Source: Dyella flagellata
GTDB lineage: Bacteria; Pseudomonadota; Gammaproteobacteria; Xanthomonadales; Rhodanobacteraceae
Assembly: GCF_030160275.1 (NCBI RefSeq)
Contig: NZ_BSOA01000050.1
Location: 62,001 to 126,000 of the forward strand
Length of the DNA stretch: 64,000 nucleotides
Direction of reading: 5' to 3'
Below are positions 27,235 through 37,272 of the stretch, one piece after another; position 1 is the first letter of the stretch, and the number at the start of each line of letters is the position of its first letter. Both the position numbers and the translations under genes were made by a program. The notes under the pieces are model-generated. The model had not been told where the DNA came from. It did no database searches and saw only the letters and a program-made list of their open reading frames with translations.

Positions 27235-29133
27235 TCAAGGCGCGTAACGCAAGCTTAGATACCAGGTCCGACCCAGCTGGTTGTAGTAATAGACCGTCTC
27301 ATAATTACGATCGAACACGTTCGCCAGTTTGGCTTCCAGCTGCCAGCCGGGTGCAAACGCATAGCTGGCGCGCAGGTCGGTGGTGGCGTACCCACCCATG
27401 CGACGCGTATTGGCGATGTCGTCGTAACGCTTGCTGGCAGCGAAGAAACTGGCCCCTACATTGAACTGACCCAGCTTGCGGTCGAGGTCGACGCGTGCGG
27501 TGCGCTGAGCACGCCGCTGCAGCAACTTGCCGTTGTCCGGACCGCCGTCATCGTTCTTCGGCTGCAGCAGCGTGAAGTAGCTCTGCATGCGCCAATCGTC
27601 CAGGTTGAAGCCGAACTGGCCTTCAAGGCCGCGGATGCGTGCTCGGCTCATGTTTTGCGGCACGTAGTTACTGTCCAGCACGATCAGGTTGTTGATGGTG
27701 GTCTGGTAGGCGTTGACGCCCCAGTTCCAGTGCTGCAACTGCTGGGTTACGCCGATTTCCCCGCTGCGCGAGGTTTCCGGCCGCAGGTTCGGGTTGGCCG
27801 TGGGAAAGCCACCGGAGGGTGGGAAATACAAATCATCGAAGGTCGGCGCATGGAAGGCGCTGCCGTAGCTTGCCGACAGCACCAGGCCATGCTCGAAGTG
27901 ATAGCCCCACGCGGCCGAGCCGGTGTTGTGATTGCCGAACTGGTCGTTGTGATCGTGGCGTGCTGCCAGCTGGATCTCGTTGCGCCCGAATGTGCCCTGG
28001 TACTGCAGGAACGTGCCGGTATCGGCGCGTGTGCTGCGCTCGAAGGCGGTGTCGCTGGCGACATGCTCCTGCTGATAATCCACGCCCGCAGTGAGCAGCT
28101 GGTTGGCCGCCAGCGTGATGTCGTTCTGCCAGGAAGCCTGGTTGCGGCGCGAATTGAAGTAACCCGTGGCCATACGCGGGTAGTACTGGCCGAAGTAGCT
28201 GCCCTGGTAGTAGCTGGCGAGGTCGTCGCGGCTTTGCCCGGCGTTGAGCGTGACCTTCCACGGCGACAGCGGTGTAAAGCTCAGGCGCGCGCCGGCAACG
28301 TATTGTTCCTCAAGGCTGTCGTTGCCGCTGTACGGACTGCCGGCAAATTCCGCGTTGCTCTTGCTGCGCAGCCAGTTGAAGGCCAGTTCGGTGCCGTTGT
28401 CCCAGCGGTAGCCGAAGTTGGCGAAGCCGTTCCAGTTGCGGTAGGCGTCGTTGCGCGGATCGTCCACGAAGCACGCCACGCCCAGTTCCGCTGAGCCCAT
28501 GCGGCAATTGGGTATGCCGCCGCTGTAGGTGCCGCCGAGGCTGGCGTTGTACCAAAGATGCACATCGCCGCCGGAGATGCCAGCCTGTCCGCTGACGTAC
28601 CCATGGCTGCCGCCGGTAACGCTAACGGAAGGCGAGATACCGCCGTTCGGTTGGCCGTGCTTGGTAAAAATCTGCAGTACGCCGCCGATCGCGTCGGAGC
28701 CATACAGGCTGGCGCGCGGCCCGCGCACGAGTTCGATGCGATCGATCACACTCACCGGTATCTGCTCCAGCGCGGTCAAGCCGATGCTCACCGAGCCGAT
28801 GCGCACGCCGTCGATCAGTACCAGCACGTGCGTGGCGTTGGTGCCGCGCAGATAGAAGTCTGTTTGCGCGCCGATGCCGCCGCTTTGCCCGATCGATACG
28901 CCTGGCAGGCCGGTAAGCAGGTCGGCTATCGACACCGGCTGCAAACGCTCGATGTCCTCACGCGTGATCACGCTCACCGACGAAAGCGCTTCATTGGCCG
29001 TGATGGCAGTGCGCGTGGCGGTGACGATCACCGGCTCCAGCGTGCTGTCCGGGTCATGGGTGGATTGGGCGTAAACCGATGGTGCGGCCAGAGCGAGCAG
29101 CAAGGCGGATGCCAGTGCGGATTTCTTCAACAC
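27235..29133 (-). CDS. btuB: TonB-dependent cobalamin receptor (BtuB-like)
   Basis: A 632-residue outer-membrane receptor. The GTG at 29133 is chosen because it opens the signal peptide LKKSALASALLLALAAPSVYAQ and follows GGGAAACATCCATC; the open frame continues upstream only into riboswitch DNA. The mature N-terminus has a TonB box (LEPVIVTATR), then a plug domain with the typical segment LLTGLPGVSIGQSGGIGAQT and RGPRASLYGSDAIGGVLQI, and a 22-strand barrel ending in WYLSLRYAP. The size and plug resemble BtuB, and the cobalamin riboswitch in its leader supports uptake of vitamin B12 or a related corrinoid. No BtuFCD transport genes are adjacent. Confidence 0.9.
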   Translation of the reverse strand: MLKKSALASALLLALAAPSVYAQSTHDPDSTLEPVIVTATRTAITANEALSSVSVITREDIERLQPVSIADLLTGLPGVSIGQSGGIGAQTDFYLRGTNATHVLVLIDGVRIGSVSIGLTALEQIPVSVIDRIELVRGPRASLYGSDAIGGVLQIFTKHGQPNGGISPSVSVTGGSHGYVSGQAGISGGDVHLWYNASLGGTYSGGIPNCRMGSAELGVACFVDDPRNDAYRNWNGFANFGYRWDNGTELAFNWLRSKSNAEFAGSPYSGNDSLEEQYVAGARLSFTPLSPWKVTLNAGQSRDDLASYYQGSYFGQYYPRMATGYFNSRRNQASWQNDITLAANQLLTAGVDYQQEHVASDTAFERSTRADTGTFLQYQGTFGRNEIQLAARHDHNDQFGNHNTGSAAWGYHFEHGLVLSASYGSAFHAPTFDDLYFPPSGGFPTANPNLRPETSRSGEIGVTQQLQHWNWGVNAYQTTINNLIVLDSNYVPQNMSRARIRGLEGQFGFNLDDWRMQSYFTLLQPKNDDGGPDNGKLLQRRAQRTARVDLDRKLGQFNVGASFFAASKRYDDIANTRRMGGYATTDLRASYAFAPGWQLEAKLANVFDRNYETVYYYNQLGRTWYLSLRYAP

Positions 29134-29282
29134 GATGGATGTTTCCCTGCCGCGCGTCCCCGCGCGGCGCAAGCATGAGCGAGCTGGCGCCGGAAGGGCT
29201 AGGGCACGGAAAAGCGGGCAGGCGCAAGGCACCGCGGCGCGAACCCCGAGCCTCGCCCACCGCGAGTGCCAGAACCTGTTCC

Positions 29283-29480
29283 AGGCCGGTCTCCGGACTC
29301 GCGAATGCATGCTTCGTTGCATGCCGTCGAACGATGCCTTCCCATGCCTTAGGCACAGTGGCGTGTAATCGTTCGAAATGCTCGCTTACCGTTGCGGGGG
29401 CAGTGCCGGCCTTGCTGTGCGAACAGCGTACCGGCTTCCCGTTTCATCCTTCAGGCTTGGGCCTTAAGGACACCTGGAAC
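29283..29480 (-). promoter_or_regulatory. Cobalamin (B12) riboswitch
   Basis: Read on the minus strand, the leader has the conserved parts in order: an AGGTG entry stem, ATGAAACGGGAAGCCGGTAC, a GCCGGCACTGCCCCCGCAAC core, GGTAAGCG, and the 3' B12 box GAGTCCGGAGACCGGCC. It ends ~150 bases before the receptor start, enough room for an expression platform. With adenosylcobalamin bound, such elements lower expression of uptake genes. Ends are approximate. Confidence 0.93.
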
Positions 29481-29535
29481 GGGCGCCACTGTAGCGGCTA
29501 AGCCGGCCAAGGACAAATAACCCGCCCTCCCGCAC

Positions 29536-29602
29536 GTAGGCCGGGAGGGCAATCCCAGCATCGGGATCGGCCCGGCAAGCTGGCATTAGCATCCCAGCCT
29601 AC
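29536..29602. repeat. Dispersed palindrome, copy 5
   Basis: GTAGGCCGGGAGGGCAATCC... with right arm ATCCCAGCCTAC. It lies between the riboswitch and the GntR gene, 11 bases beyond the regulator stop. Confidence 0.8.
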
Positions 29603-29613
29603 GGGGTCGCCTC

Positions 29614-30366
29614 TCAATCCGTCTGCAGCTCCGCCACAAAATCGTAGATATCCCCGCGATACCACGAAGTGGTGAACTCCACCACACGTCCGTCATCGAG
29701 GAAGCCACGACGCTCGATATGCAGGCCTGCGCTGCCCGCGCTCACATGCAGCAATCGCGCCTGCCGGGCGCCGAGCAACACGGCACGCAGACGTTGCAAG
29801 GCCCGCACCGGGCGACAGTCGTACTTTTCCAGCGCTTCGTACAGCGAATCATGCACCTCGTGGGGATCCGGCAGCACGCTGGCCGGCACCACGCTGCGCT
29901 CGATCGCCAGCGGTTCGTCTTCCGCGTAGCGCACGCGGTGCAGGCGTGCCACCAGCACACCGGGCGAAAGATTCAGCGCCATCGATTCTTCCGGCGTCAC
30001 CTCGCCCACGCTGCGCTCGAAGAATTCCGAACGCGGATGCAGGCCGCGCGCGCGCAGGTCTTCGGTGAAGCTGGTCAGGCGCGACATCGGCTTGATGATG
30101 CGCTCGGCCACGAAGGTGCCGGCGCCGTGGCGCTGGGTAAGCAGGCCTTCTTCCACCAGGCCCGCAATGGCCTTGCGTACCGTCACCCGCGACAAGCCCA
30201 GGGCTTGCGACAAATCGCGCTCGCTGGGCAGGGTCTGGCCGGGCTCGATGTCGCGATGCTGGATCACGTTGCGAATAGCCCGCCGCAACCGCAGGTAGGC
30301 CAGCGGCTGGTGGGTGGTGGCATCGCGGCTTAGACGCCGGTATTCCTCGGCCAGGGCATTCTGCAT
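29614..30366 (-). CDS. GntR family (HutC/UTRA type) regulator of the zwf operon
   Basis: A 250-residue repressor-type protein. The ATG at 30366 is preferred; an in-frame TTG lies at 30390. Residues ~20-90 form the GntR winged helix (YLRLRRAIRNVIQHRDIEPG, PSERDLSQALGLSRVTVRKA), and the remainder a UTRA effector domain (RLTSFTEDLRARGLHPRSEF, LHRVRYAEDEPLAIERSVVP), which in this subfamily binds sugar phosphates or similar ligands. It is divergent from zwf with a shared 190-base region rich in TGGTA repeats, so control of the Entner-Doudoroff operon and of itself is likely. Confidence 0.87.
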   Translation of the reverse strand: MQNALAEEYRRLSRDATTHQPLAYLRLRRAIRNVIQHRDIEPGQTLPSERDLSQALGLSRVTVRKAIAGLVEEGLLTQRHGAGTFVAERIIKPMSRLTSFTEDLRARGLHPRSEFFERSVGEVTPEESMALNLSPGVLVARLHRVRYAEDEPLAIERSVVPASVLPDPHEVHDSLYEALEKYDCRPVRALQRLRAVLLGARQARLLHVSAGSAGLHIERRGFLDDGRVVEFTTSWYRGDIYDFVAELQTD

Positions 30367-30374
30367 AGTTGCAA

Positions 30375-30500
30375 ACCATACCAATGACAAACCACTCCCA
30401 CAACAGGAAGCGGCCGCCCAGGCCCGCGTGGCTTAGGAAAAATTTGCATACGATTGCACTGCACAAAAGACTGGTATTGCCTGGTACGGCATTGGTACCA
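30375..30500. promoter_or_regulatory. Candidate GntR operators between gntR and zwf
   Basis: CTGGTATTGCCTGGTACGGC followed by ATTGGTACCAT (30471-30501) has three TGGTA half-sites at about 10-base steps and ends in the palindrome TGGTACCA (30493-30500). A further CCATACCAAT lies at 30377-30386 beside the regulator start. UTRA-type GntR proteins usually bind such GGTA/TACC half-sites. Confidence 0.5.
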
Positions 30501-30557
30501 TCGGGCTTCCCCGGCGGCCGCGTCCTGGTGGCTGCCCGCTTTCCATAGAGGTGAGTT

Positions 30558-32044
<1,487 letters not shown>

Positions 32045-32048
<4 letters not shown>

Positions 32049-32737
32049 GCGAACCGGCCTTGCATGCGTTCGACGATGGACAGGCGCTGGCCAAGGCCCT
32101 GTCGGCCAGCATCGCAGGCAACTTGCGCACAGCCATCGAGGCGCGTGGCGAGGCGCTGATCGCCGTTTCCGGCGGCAGCACGCCCAAGCGCTTGTTTGAA
32201 GCGCTTTCCAACGAGGTGCTGGACTGGTCGCGCGTCACCGTCACCCTGGTCGACGAGCGCTGGGTGCCCGACACCGACGAGCGTTCCAACGCTCGCTTGG
32301 TCGAGCAACTGCTGCTGCAACGCAAAGCGGCGGATGCCGAGTTCGTACCGCTGTACGTGGAAGCGGCCACGCCGGAAGCAGGCATCGGTGAGGTGCGCTC
32401 ACGGGTGGCAGCGTTGAAGCAGCCGTTCGACGTGATCGTGCTGGGCATGGGGCCGGACGGACATACTGCTTCGTTCTTTCCTGGCGGCGATCGCTTGAGC
32501 GAAGCGCTGGATCTGTCCAACACCGCACTGGTGCTGCCGATGCGCGCAGCAGGCGCGGGCGAGCCGCGCATCACCTTCACCTTGCCGGTGCTGCTGAAGG
32601 CAAGGACGCTGTATCTGCATATCCAGGGCCAGGACAAGCGCGATTTGCTGGCCGAAGCTGAAAAGCCCGGTAGCGAGCTGCCGATTGCCAGTGTGCTGCG
32701 CGCCGAGCGTCCACTGGATGTTTACTGGTGTCCATGA
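32045..32737 (+). CDS. pgl: 6-phosphogluconolactonase
   Basis: A 230-residue DevB-type enzyme that hydrolyses 6-phosphogluconolactone to 6-phosphogluconate, the step after Zwf. Family motifs are seen: AVSGGSTPKRLFEAL near residue 40, TLVDERWVPDTDERSN near 75, and VLGMGPDGHTASFFPG near 135. The GTG start overlaps the zwf stop, so the two are translationally coupled. A perfect 30-bp inverted repeat follows 35 bases after the stop. Confidence 0.95.
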
Positions 32738-32772
32738 TGCGGCAAACGTTGCGGCATCCGCGCACATCCCAG

Positions 32773-32856
32773 GCCGTCATTCCCGCGAAGGCGGGAATCC
32801 ATCTTGCCCTGATGCAAACAGCAAAAATGGATTCCCGCCTTCGCGGGAATGACGGC
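32773..32856. repeat. Perfect 30-bp inverted repeat between pgl and edd
   Basis: Arms starting GCCGTCATTCCCGCGAAGGC and its exact complement surround a 24-base loop. The arm also contains an inner palindrome (TTCCCGCGAAGGCGGGAA). This type of ATTCCCGCGAAxGCGGGAAT element is widespread in proteobacterial intergenic DNA. In an otherwise tight operon it could stabilise the upstream mRNA or lower edd-eda expression. Confidence 0.9.
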
Positions 32857-32896
32857 AGCGAGCATCAACGCCGAGCAAGCTCGGCCGGAGTCTGAA

Positions 32897-34705
32897 ATGA
32901 GTCTGCACCCCGTCGTTGCCCAAGTCACCGAACGTCTGCGCGAGCGCAGCCGTGACACGCGCAGCGCATATCTTGAGCGCATCAACAACGCCATCATCGA
33001 CGGCCCCCATCGCGCGCGGCTCTCCTGCGGCAACCTCGCCCACGGTTTTGCCGCCTGCAACACGCAAGACAAAGCTGCCTTGCGTGAAGGCCACACGCCG
33101 AATCTCGCGATCGTCACTTCCTACAACGACATGCTTTCGGCGCATCAGCCGTATGAACGCTATCCGGAATTCATGCGCGAAGTGGCGCGCCAGTCCGGGA
33201 TCACGGCGCAGGTAGCCGGTGGCGTACCGGCGATGTGCGACGGCGTAACGCAGGGACGCGCCGGCATGGAGCTGTCGCTGTTCTCGCGTGACCTGATTGC
33301 CATGACCACCGCGGTAGCGTTGTCGCATGACATGTTTGACGGCGCGCTGTACCTGGGGATCTGCGACAAGATCGTGCCGGGCCTGCTGATCGGCGCACTG
33401 AGCTTCGGCCACCTGCCTGGCGTGTTCGTGCCCAGCGGCCCGATGCCCAGCGGCATCAGCAACGAGCAAAAATCCAAGGTGCGCCAGGCCTATACGGAAG
33501 GCAAGGCCGGCCGCGAGGAGTTGCTGGAAGCGGAAGCCGCCTCGTATCACTCGCCCGGCACCTGTACCTTCTACGGCACGGCCAACTCCAACCAGATGCT
33601 GATGGAGATCATGGGCCTGCATCTGCCCGGTGCCAGCTTCGTCGCGCCGGATACGCCACTGCGCGATGCGCTCACCGCCGAAGCAGTGCGCCGTTGCGCG
33701 GCGCTGGGCAAGGCGGGCGAGCATTTGCCGATTGGCCACATCATCGATGAGCGCGCCATCGTCAACGGCGTGATTGGCCTGCACGCCACCGGTGGTTCCA
33801 CCAATCATCTGCTGCACCTGGTGGCGATCGCGCAGGCGGCCGGCATCGCCCTGCGCTGGGAGGATTTCGATGCGCTGTCGTCGGTGGTGCCGCTGCTGGC
33901 GCGCGTATATCCGAACGGCTATGCCGACGTGAACCATTTCCACGAAGCCGGCGGCATGGGCTTCCTGATCGATCAGTTGCTCGGTGCGGGTCTGCTGCAC
34001 GGCGACGCCCGCACCGTCGCCGGTGGCGAACTTTCCACTTATGCCACGGTGCCGGAACTGGAAAGCGGCCAGCTCAGCTGGAAGCCGGTCTCAAAGGAAA
34101 GCGGCAATCGTGGTGTGCTGCGCGGTGCCAGCGAACCGTTCCGCCCCGATGGCGGTTTGCGCATGCTCAACGGCAATCTGGGCCGCTCGGTGATCAAAGT
34201 ATCTTCGGTGCCGGACGATCGCCTGGTCATCGAAGCGCCGGCCGTGGTGTTCCACGACCAGGACGACATCAAGCGCGCCTTCGACCGCGGCGAACTCAAT
34301 CGCGATTTCGTGGCGGTGGTGCGCTTCCAGGGGCCACGCGCGATCGGCATGCCGGAACTGCACAAGCTGACGCCCACGCTCGCCGTGTTGCAGGATCGCG
34401 GCCACCGCATAGCGCTGGTGACCGACGGCCGCATGTCCGGCGCCAGCGGCCGTGTGCCGGCGGCGATTCACGTCACGCCGGAAGCGGATGACGGCGGTCC
34501 GATCGCCAGGGTGCGCGACGGCGACATGATTCGCCTGGATGCCGCCAAGGGCACGCTTGACGTGCTCGTCGACGCTGCCGAATTGGAGGCGCGCACGCTG
34601 GCAGTCGAAGATCTTTCCCGGCACCAGCACGGCATGGGGCGAGAACTGTTCACGCTGTTCCGGCGTAATGCCGTTGCCGCCGACCTGGGTGCGGGCGTGC
34701 TCTAA
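32897..34705 (+). CDS. edd: Phosphogluconate dehydratase
   Basis: A 602-residue [4Fe-4S] enzyme of the IlvD/Edd family, converting 6-phosphogluconate to 2-keto-3-deoxy-6-phosphogluconate (KDPG). The ATG at 32897 has GGAG at the right distance; the frame is open upstream into the inverted repeat. Cluster cysteines lie in [23 protein letters not shown]-type and [19 protein letters not shown] segments, and the C-terminal [20 protein letters not shown] is the family signature. It sits before eda and shares the operon direction. Confidence 0.96.
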   Translation: MSLHPVVAQVTERLRERSRDTRSAYLERINNAIIDGPHRARLSCGNLAHGFAACNTQDKAALREGHTPNLAIVTSYNDMLSAHQPYERYPEFMREVARQSGITAQVAGGVPAMCDGVTQGRAGMELSLFSRDLIAMTTAVALSHDMFDGALYLGICDKIVPGLLIGALSFGHLPGVFVPSGPMPSGISNEQKSKVRQAYTEGKAGREELLEAEAASYHSPGTCTFYGTANSNQMLMEIMGLHLPGASFVAPDTPLRDALTAEAVRRCAALGKAGEHLPIGHIIDERAIVNGVIGLHATGGSTNHLLHLVAIAQAAGIALRWEDFDALSSVVPLLARVYPNGYADVNHFHEAGGMGFLIDQLLGAGLLHGDARTVAGGELSTYATVPELESGQLSWKPVSKESGNRGVLRGASEPFRPDGGLRMLNGNLGRSVIKVSSVPDDRLVIEAPAVVFHDQDDIKRAFDRGELNRDFVAVVRFQGPRAIGMPELHKLTPTLAVLQDRGHRIALVTDGRMSGASGRVPAAIHVTPEADDGGPIARVRDGDMIRLDAAKGTLDVLVDAAELEARTLAVEDLSRHQHGMGRELFTLFRRNAVAADLGAGVL

Positions 34706-34731
34706 GACATTGGGTTATCCATCTTTTACGA

Positions 34732-35382
34732 ATGACTATGAACATCGAAGCCAAGCAACAGCAAGTCGAAGCCACCATGCGCCTCGCCCCGGTCATTCCG
34801 GTGGTGATCATCGAGGACGCGAAGCACGCCGTGCCGATGGCGCGCGCTTTGGTGGCCGGGGGCATTCCAGCCATCGAAGTGACGCTGCGTACGCCGGCCG
34901 CACTTGATGCGATTCGCGCGATTGCCGCGGAAGTGGAGGGAGCGGTAGTCGGTGTTGGCACTGTGCTTAGCGCCAATGATCTGGCCGCGGCTGAAAAGGC
35001 CGGCGCGCGTTTTGCCGTTTCGCCGGGCATGTCGCCCAGACTGCTTGCCGCCGCGGACGACAGCACCCTGCCCTTGCTGCCCGGTATCGCCACGGCCAGC
35101 GAAGCGATGGCATTGTTGGAGCGCGGCTACCGCCACCTGAAGTTTTTCCCGGCCGTGCCCGCTGGCGGTGCAAAACTGCTCGGTGCGTGGGCCAGCCCGC
35201 TGCCCCAGATTCGTTTCTGTCCTACGGGCGGCATCTCCCTCACCACGGCGAAGGATTTTCTCTCGCTGCCCAACGTATTGTGCGTAGGCGGCTCATGGCT
35301 TACCCCGGCCGACAAGTTGAAGGCCGGCGACTGGGCCGGTATCGAGCAGTTGGCGCGGGAAGCTGCGGCCCTGCACGGCTGA
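34732..35382 (+). CDS. eda: KDPG/KHG aldolase
   Basis: A 216-residue class I aldolase that splits KDPG into pyruvate and glyceraldehyde 3-phosphate. The N-terminal VIPVVIIEDAKHAVPMARAL and AIEVTLRTPAALDAI carry the catalytic Glu and Arg, and HLKFFPAVPAGG contains the Schiff-base Lys. It starts 26 bases after edd (a second ATG at 34738 is possible) and completes the Entner-Doudoroff set. Confidence 0.96.
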   Translation: MTMNIEAKQQQVEATMRLAPVIPVVIIEDAKHAVPMARALVAGGIPAIEVTLRTPAALDAIRAIAAEVEGAVVGVGTVLSANDLAAAEKAGARFAVSPGMSPRLLAAADDSTLPLLPGIATASEAMALLERGYRHLKFFPAVPAGGAKLLGAWASPLPQIRFCPTGGISLTTAKDFLSLPNVLCVGGSWLTPADKLKAGDWAGIEQLAREAAALHG

Positions 35383-35392
35383 AGTAACGCTC

Positions 35393-35458
35393 AGGCTAGG
35401 ATGCCAATCCCGGCATTCGCAAGCCGCAAGCAAAGCTGGGATTGTCATCCCAGCCTAC
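35393..35458. repeat. Dispersed palindrome, copy 6
   Basis: A left arm CAGGCTAGGATGCCAATCCC and right arm AGCTGGGATTGTCATCCCAG CCTAC lie 11 bases after the eda stop codon; it is the only hairpin seen after the operon and may protect or end its mRNA. Confidence 0.82.
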
Positions 35459-35501
35459 GTGCCTTGTCGCTCACCCGCGATGGCCGCTCTTGCGCCCAAT
35501 T

Positions 35502-35515
35502 TGAGACTTGTCTCA
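35502..35515. promoter_or_regulatory. Perfect 14-bp palindrome upstream of a secreted protein gene
   Basis: TGAGACTTGTCTCA lies ~150 bases before the start at 35667 in AT-richer DNA. It looks like a binding site for a dimeric regulator; which one is unknown. Confidence 0.35.
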
Positions 35516-35666
35516 TATCGAAACGTCGTGTTCCGAAATAACGTGGCGCCAAAGGTAAAGATATTTATGGCAGTTCCAGGCATTTTTGCGACTCAACGAA
35601 CCTGCCGACCATGAAGGTAGGTAGATACAACATGTAATCAGATCAGATAAACAACGGGAGGCATAT

Positions 35667-36302
35667 ATGACTATATATGGCTTTTGCACGCGCCGCTTCG
35701 GAAACTCGTTGCTGGCCGCCTCCGCATTCATGGCGATGAATCCTGCTTGGGCCGCGGAAGATTTCACTTTTAGCGCGAAGTTGTATGCAGGGGACTGTAG
35801 TTTCGATATGCGGGATAGTCAGGGACAGCCGCTGCCAAGTGCCGAATACTACACGCTTAACTATAAGCAGGACTCACCGGAGTCGGATAATACCTATTAT
35901 TGCCCGATTTATGATATTCCCGCCAATTCGCGTCTTGCTGAGTTAAAAACGGAAATACACGACCAAAAGCTGATCGACATGGGGATGGTTCTTTTGGACG
36001 CTTACGTCAAGCCAATTCATGCAGATCCAGGCGGCCTGGATAAAGCAGGTATTTTTGCGCAATGCCCTGTAACGGCACAGGGCAATTCGGTGACCTGTGC
36101 ATATGAGTGGCTCAACTTACTGCCGCATCCTGAGGAGCACCCTTCCTACAGTTCGATCAATTTCAAACGGGGGGAAATACTGCATGGCGAGCTTCGTTTT
36201 GCCAAGGCGCACTTTGATTCTTCGCAGGCGCCGCCGCGCATCCGAATTATTGGCTGCGATGCCGAAGATGAGACGGAATTCCCATGCCATGACGTGAACT
36301 GA
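35667..36302 (+). CDS. Secreted protein of unknown family, AT-richer
   Basis: A 211-residue protein with GGGAGG before the ATG. The signal peptide ends in MAMNPAWAAED. The mature part has six cysteines in GDCSFD, YYCPIY, AQCPVT, VTCAYE, GCDAED and PCHDVN, so up to three disulfides. I recognise no domain. Codon use is visibly less GC-rich than in the flanking genes (many TAT, GAT, AAA codons), a sign of horizontal gain or weak expression. A perfect hairpin follows the stop. Confidence 0.75.
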   Translation: MTIYGFCTRRFGNSLLAASAFMAMNPAWAAEDFTFSAKLYAGDCSFDMRDSQGQPLPSAEYYTLNYKQDSPESDNTYYCPIYDIPANSRLAELKTEIHDQKLIDMGMVLLDAYVKPIHADPGGLDKAGIFAQCPVTAQGNSVTCAYEWLNLLPHPEEHPSYSSINFKRGEILHGELRFAKAHFDSSQAPPRIRIIGCDAEDETEFPCHDVN

Positions 36303-36309
36303 GGCCGCA

Positions 36310-36339
36310 CGTAAGTCGGGATGCTCATCCCGACTTACG
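36310..36339. terminator. Hairpin between convergent genes (palindrome family variant)
   Basis: A perfect 14-bp stem CGTAAGTCGGGATG / CATCCCGACTTACG with a 2-base loop. It is a variant of the dispersed palindrome (copy 7) placed so that it could end both converging transcripts. Confidence 0.65.
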
Positions 36340-36343
36340 CGAT

Positions 36344-36799
36344 TCAAAGCAGCGCCAGCACATAGCGCCGCTTGATCATTTCCCGCGCACCCAGCCTGCG
36401 ATAGAACCGCGCGGCATCGATGTTCCATTCCGGTGTCTGCCATTGCATATTGCGGCAGCCTCGCTCGCCCGCGAAAGCATGTACGGCATTCCATAACAGA
36501 CGACCGATGCCGTGACCACGCCACGCATCACGCACGAACAGGCAATCCATGTGCAGGTAAGTCGCCTGGTCCAGGGTGGAGAAATCCAGCGTGGCACTGG
36601 CATAGCCAATCGCCGTGTCACCCAACATGGCTATCCACGCGTGTAACAAAGCCGTCGCGCCAAGCGCCCGCGCAAGTTCGTGTGCACTACCTTCGCTCGA
36701 AGTATCCAGCCGTTCATAGGCAGCATGCTCGACACATAACGGCAATAGCACGGCGGCATCCGCAGCACTCGCGCGGCGAATTTGTACGGCAGCCTCCAC
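36344..36799 (-). CDS. GNAT family N-acetyltransferase
   Basis: A 151-residue protein. The acetyl-CoA loop is VRDAWRGHGIGRLLWNAVHA near residue 85, a textbook R-G-x-G-I-G; the C-terminal WNIDAARFYRRLGARE is the usual last helix and strand. The GTG start at 36799 lies one base after the rhodanese stop, so both are one operon. The substrate is unknown. Confidence 0.87.
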   Translation of the reverse strand: MEAAVQIRRASAADAAVLLPLCVEHAAYERLDTSSEGSAHELARALGATALLHAWIAMLGDTAIGYASATLDFSTLDQATYLHMDCLFVRDAWRGHGIGRLLWNAVHAFAGERGCRNMQWQTPEWNIDAARFYRRLGAREMIKRRYVLALL

Positions 36800-36800
36800 T

Positions 36801-37193
36801 TCAGCGCTCCAGGCCGAAGCCTTCGTCGATCCAGCCGGTGAGGCCGCCGATCATTTCCTTGACCGGCCGTCCCAGCTGCGCCAGCTTCACTGCAGCCTTG
36901 TTCGCGCCATTGCAATGCGGACCGGCGCAATACACTACGAATACGGTCTGCGCTGCGTACTCGGCCAGGCGCTGCTCACTGATGGTGCGCGTCGGCATGT
37001 TGATTGCGCCGGGCACATGGCCGGCCGCAAACAGGGTCGGCGTACGTACGTCCAGCAGCACGAAATCCTTCGCTTCATGCCGGGTGGCGTACCACACGTC
37101 GGCACAATCGGTTTCGTAGGCGAGCCGTGCTTCGAAATGCGCCAGAGCCTGCGGGCTGGCGGCGGCCGGGATACGGGTGACGACTGTGTTCAT
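36801..37193 (-). CDS. Rhodanese-like sulfurtransferase
   Basis: A 130-residue single-domain rhodanese. The ATG at 37193 has GGAG upstream; the longer frame has no support. FVLLDVRTPTLFAAGHVPGA is the CH2-A region, and VVYCAGPHCNGANKAAVKL contains the active-site loop with its catalytic Cys. It is divergent from the FtrA/GlxA-type regulator 80 bases away, which very likely controls it. Confidence 0.88.
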   Translation of the reverse strand: MNTVVTRIPAAASPQALAHFEARLAYETDCADVWYATRHEAKDFVLLDVRTPTLFAAGHVPGAINMPTRTISEQRLAEYAAQTVFVVYCAGPHCNGANKAAVKLAQLGRPVKEMIGGLTGWIDEGFGLER

Positions 37194-37272
37194 GAGCAAT
37201 GCTCCGCGCTGAGGATGGACACAGTTTGGGCACTGGCGCGCAGGTGCGACATTGGCAAGAATGCCAGGCATC

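Noticed and set aside
29134-29322. An N-terminal extension of the TonB receptor frame
   Set aside because: The extension (Arg/Ala/Pro-rich) lies over the riboswitch leader; the GTG at 29133 gives a proper signal peptide and ribosome site.
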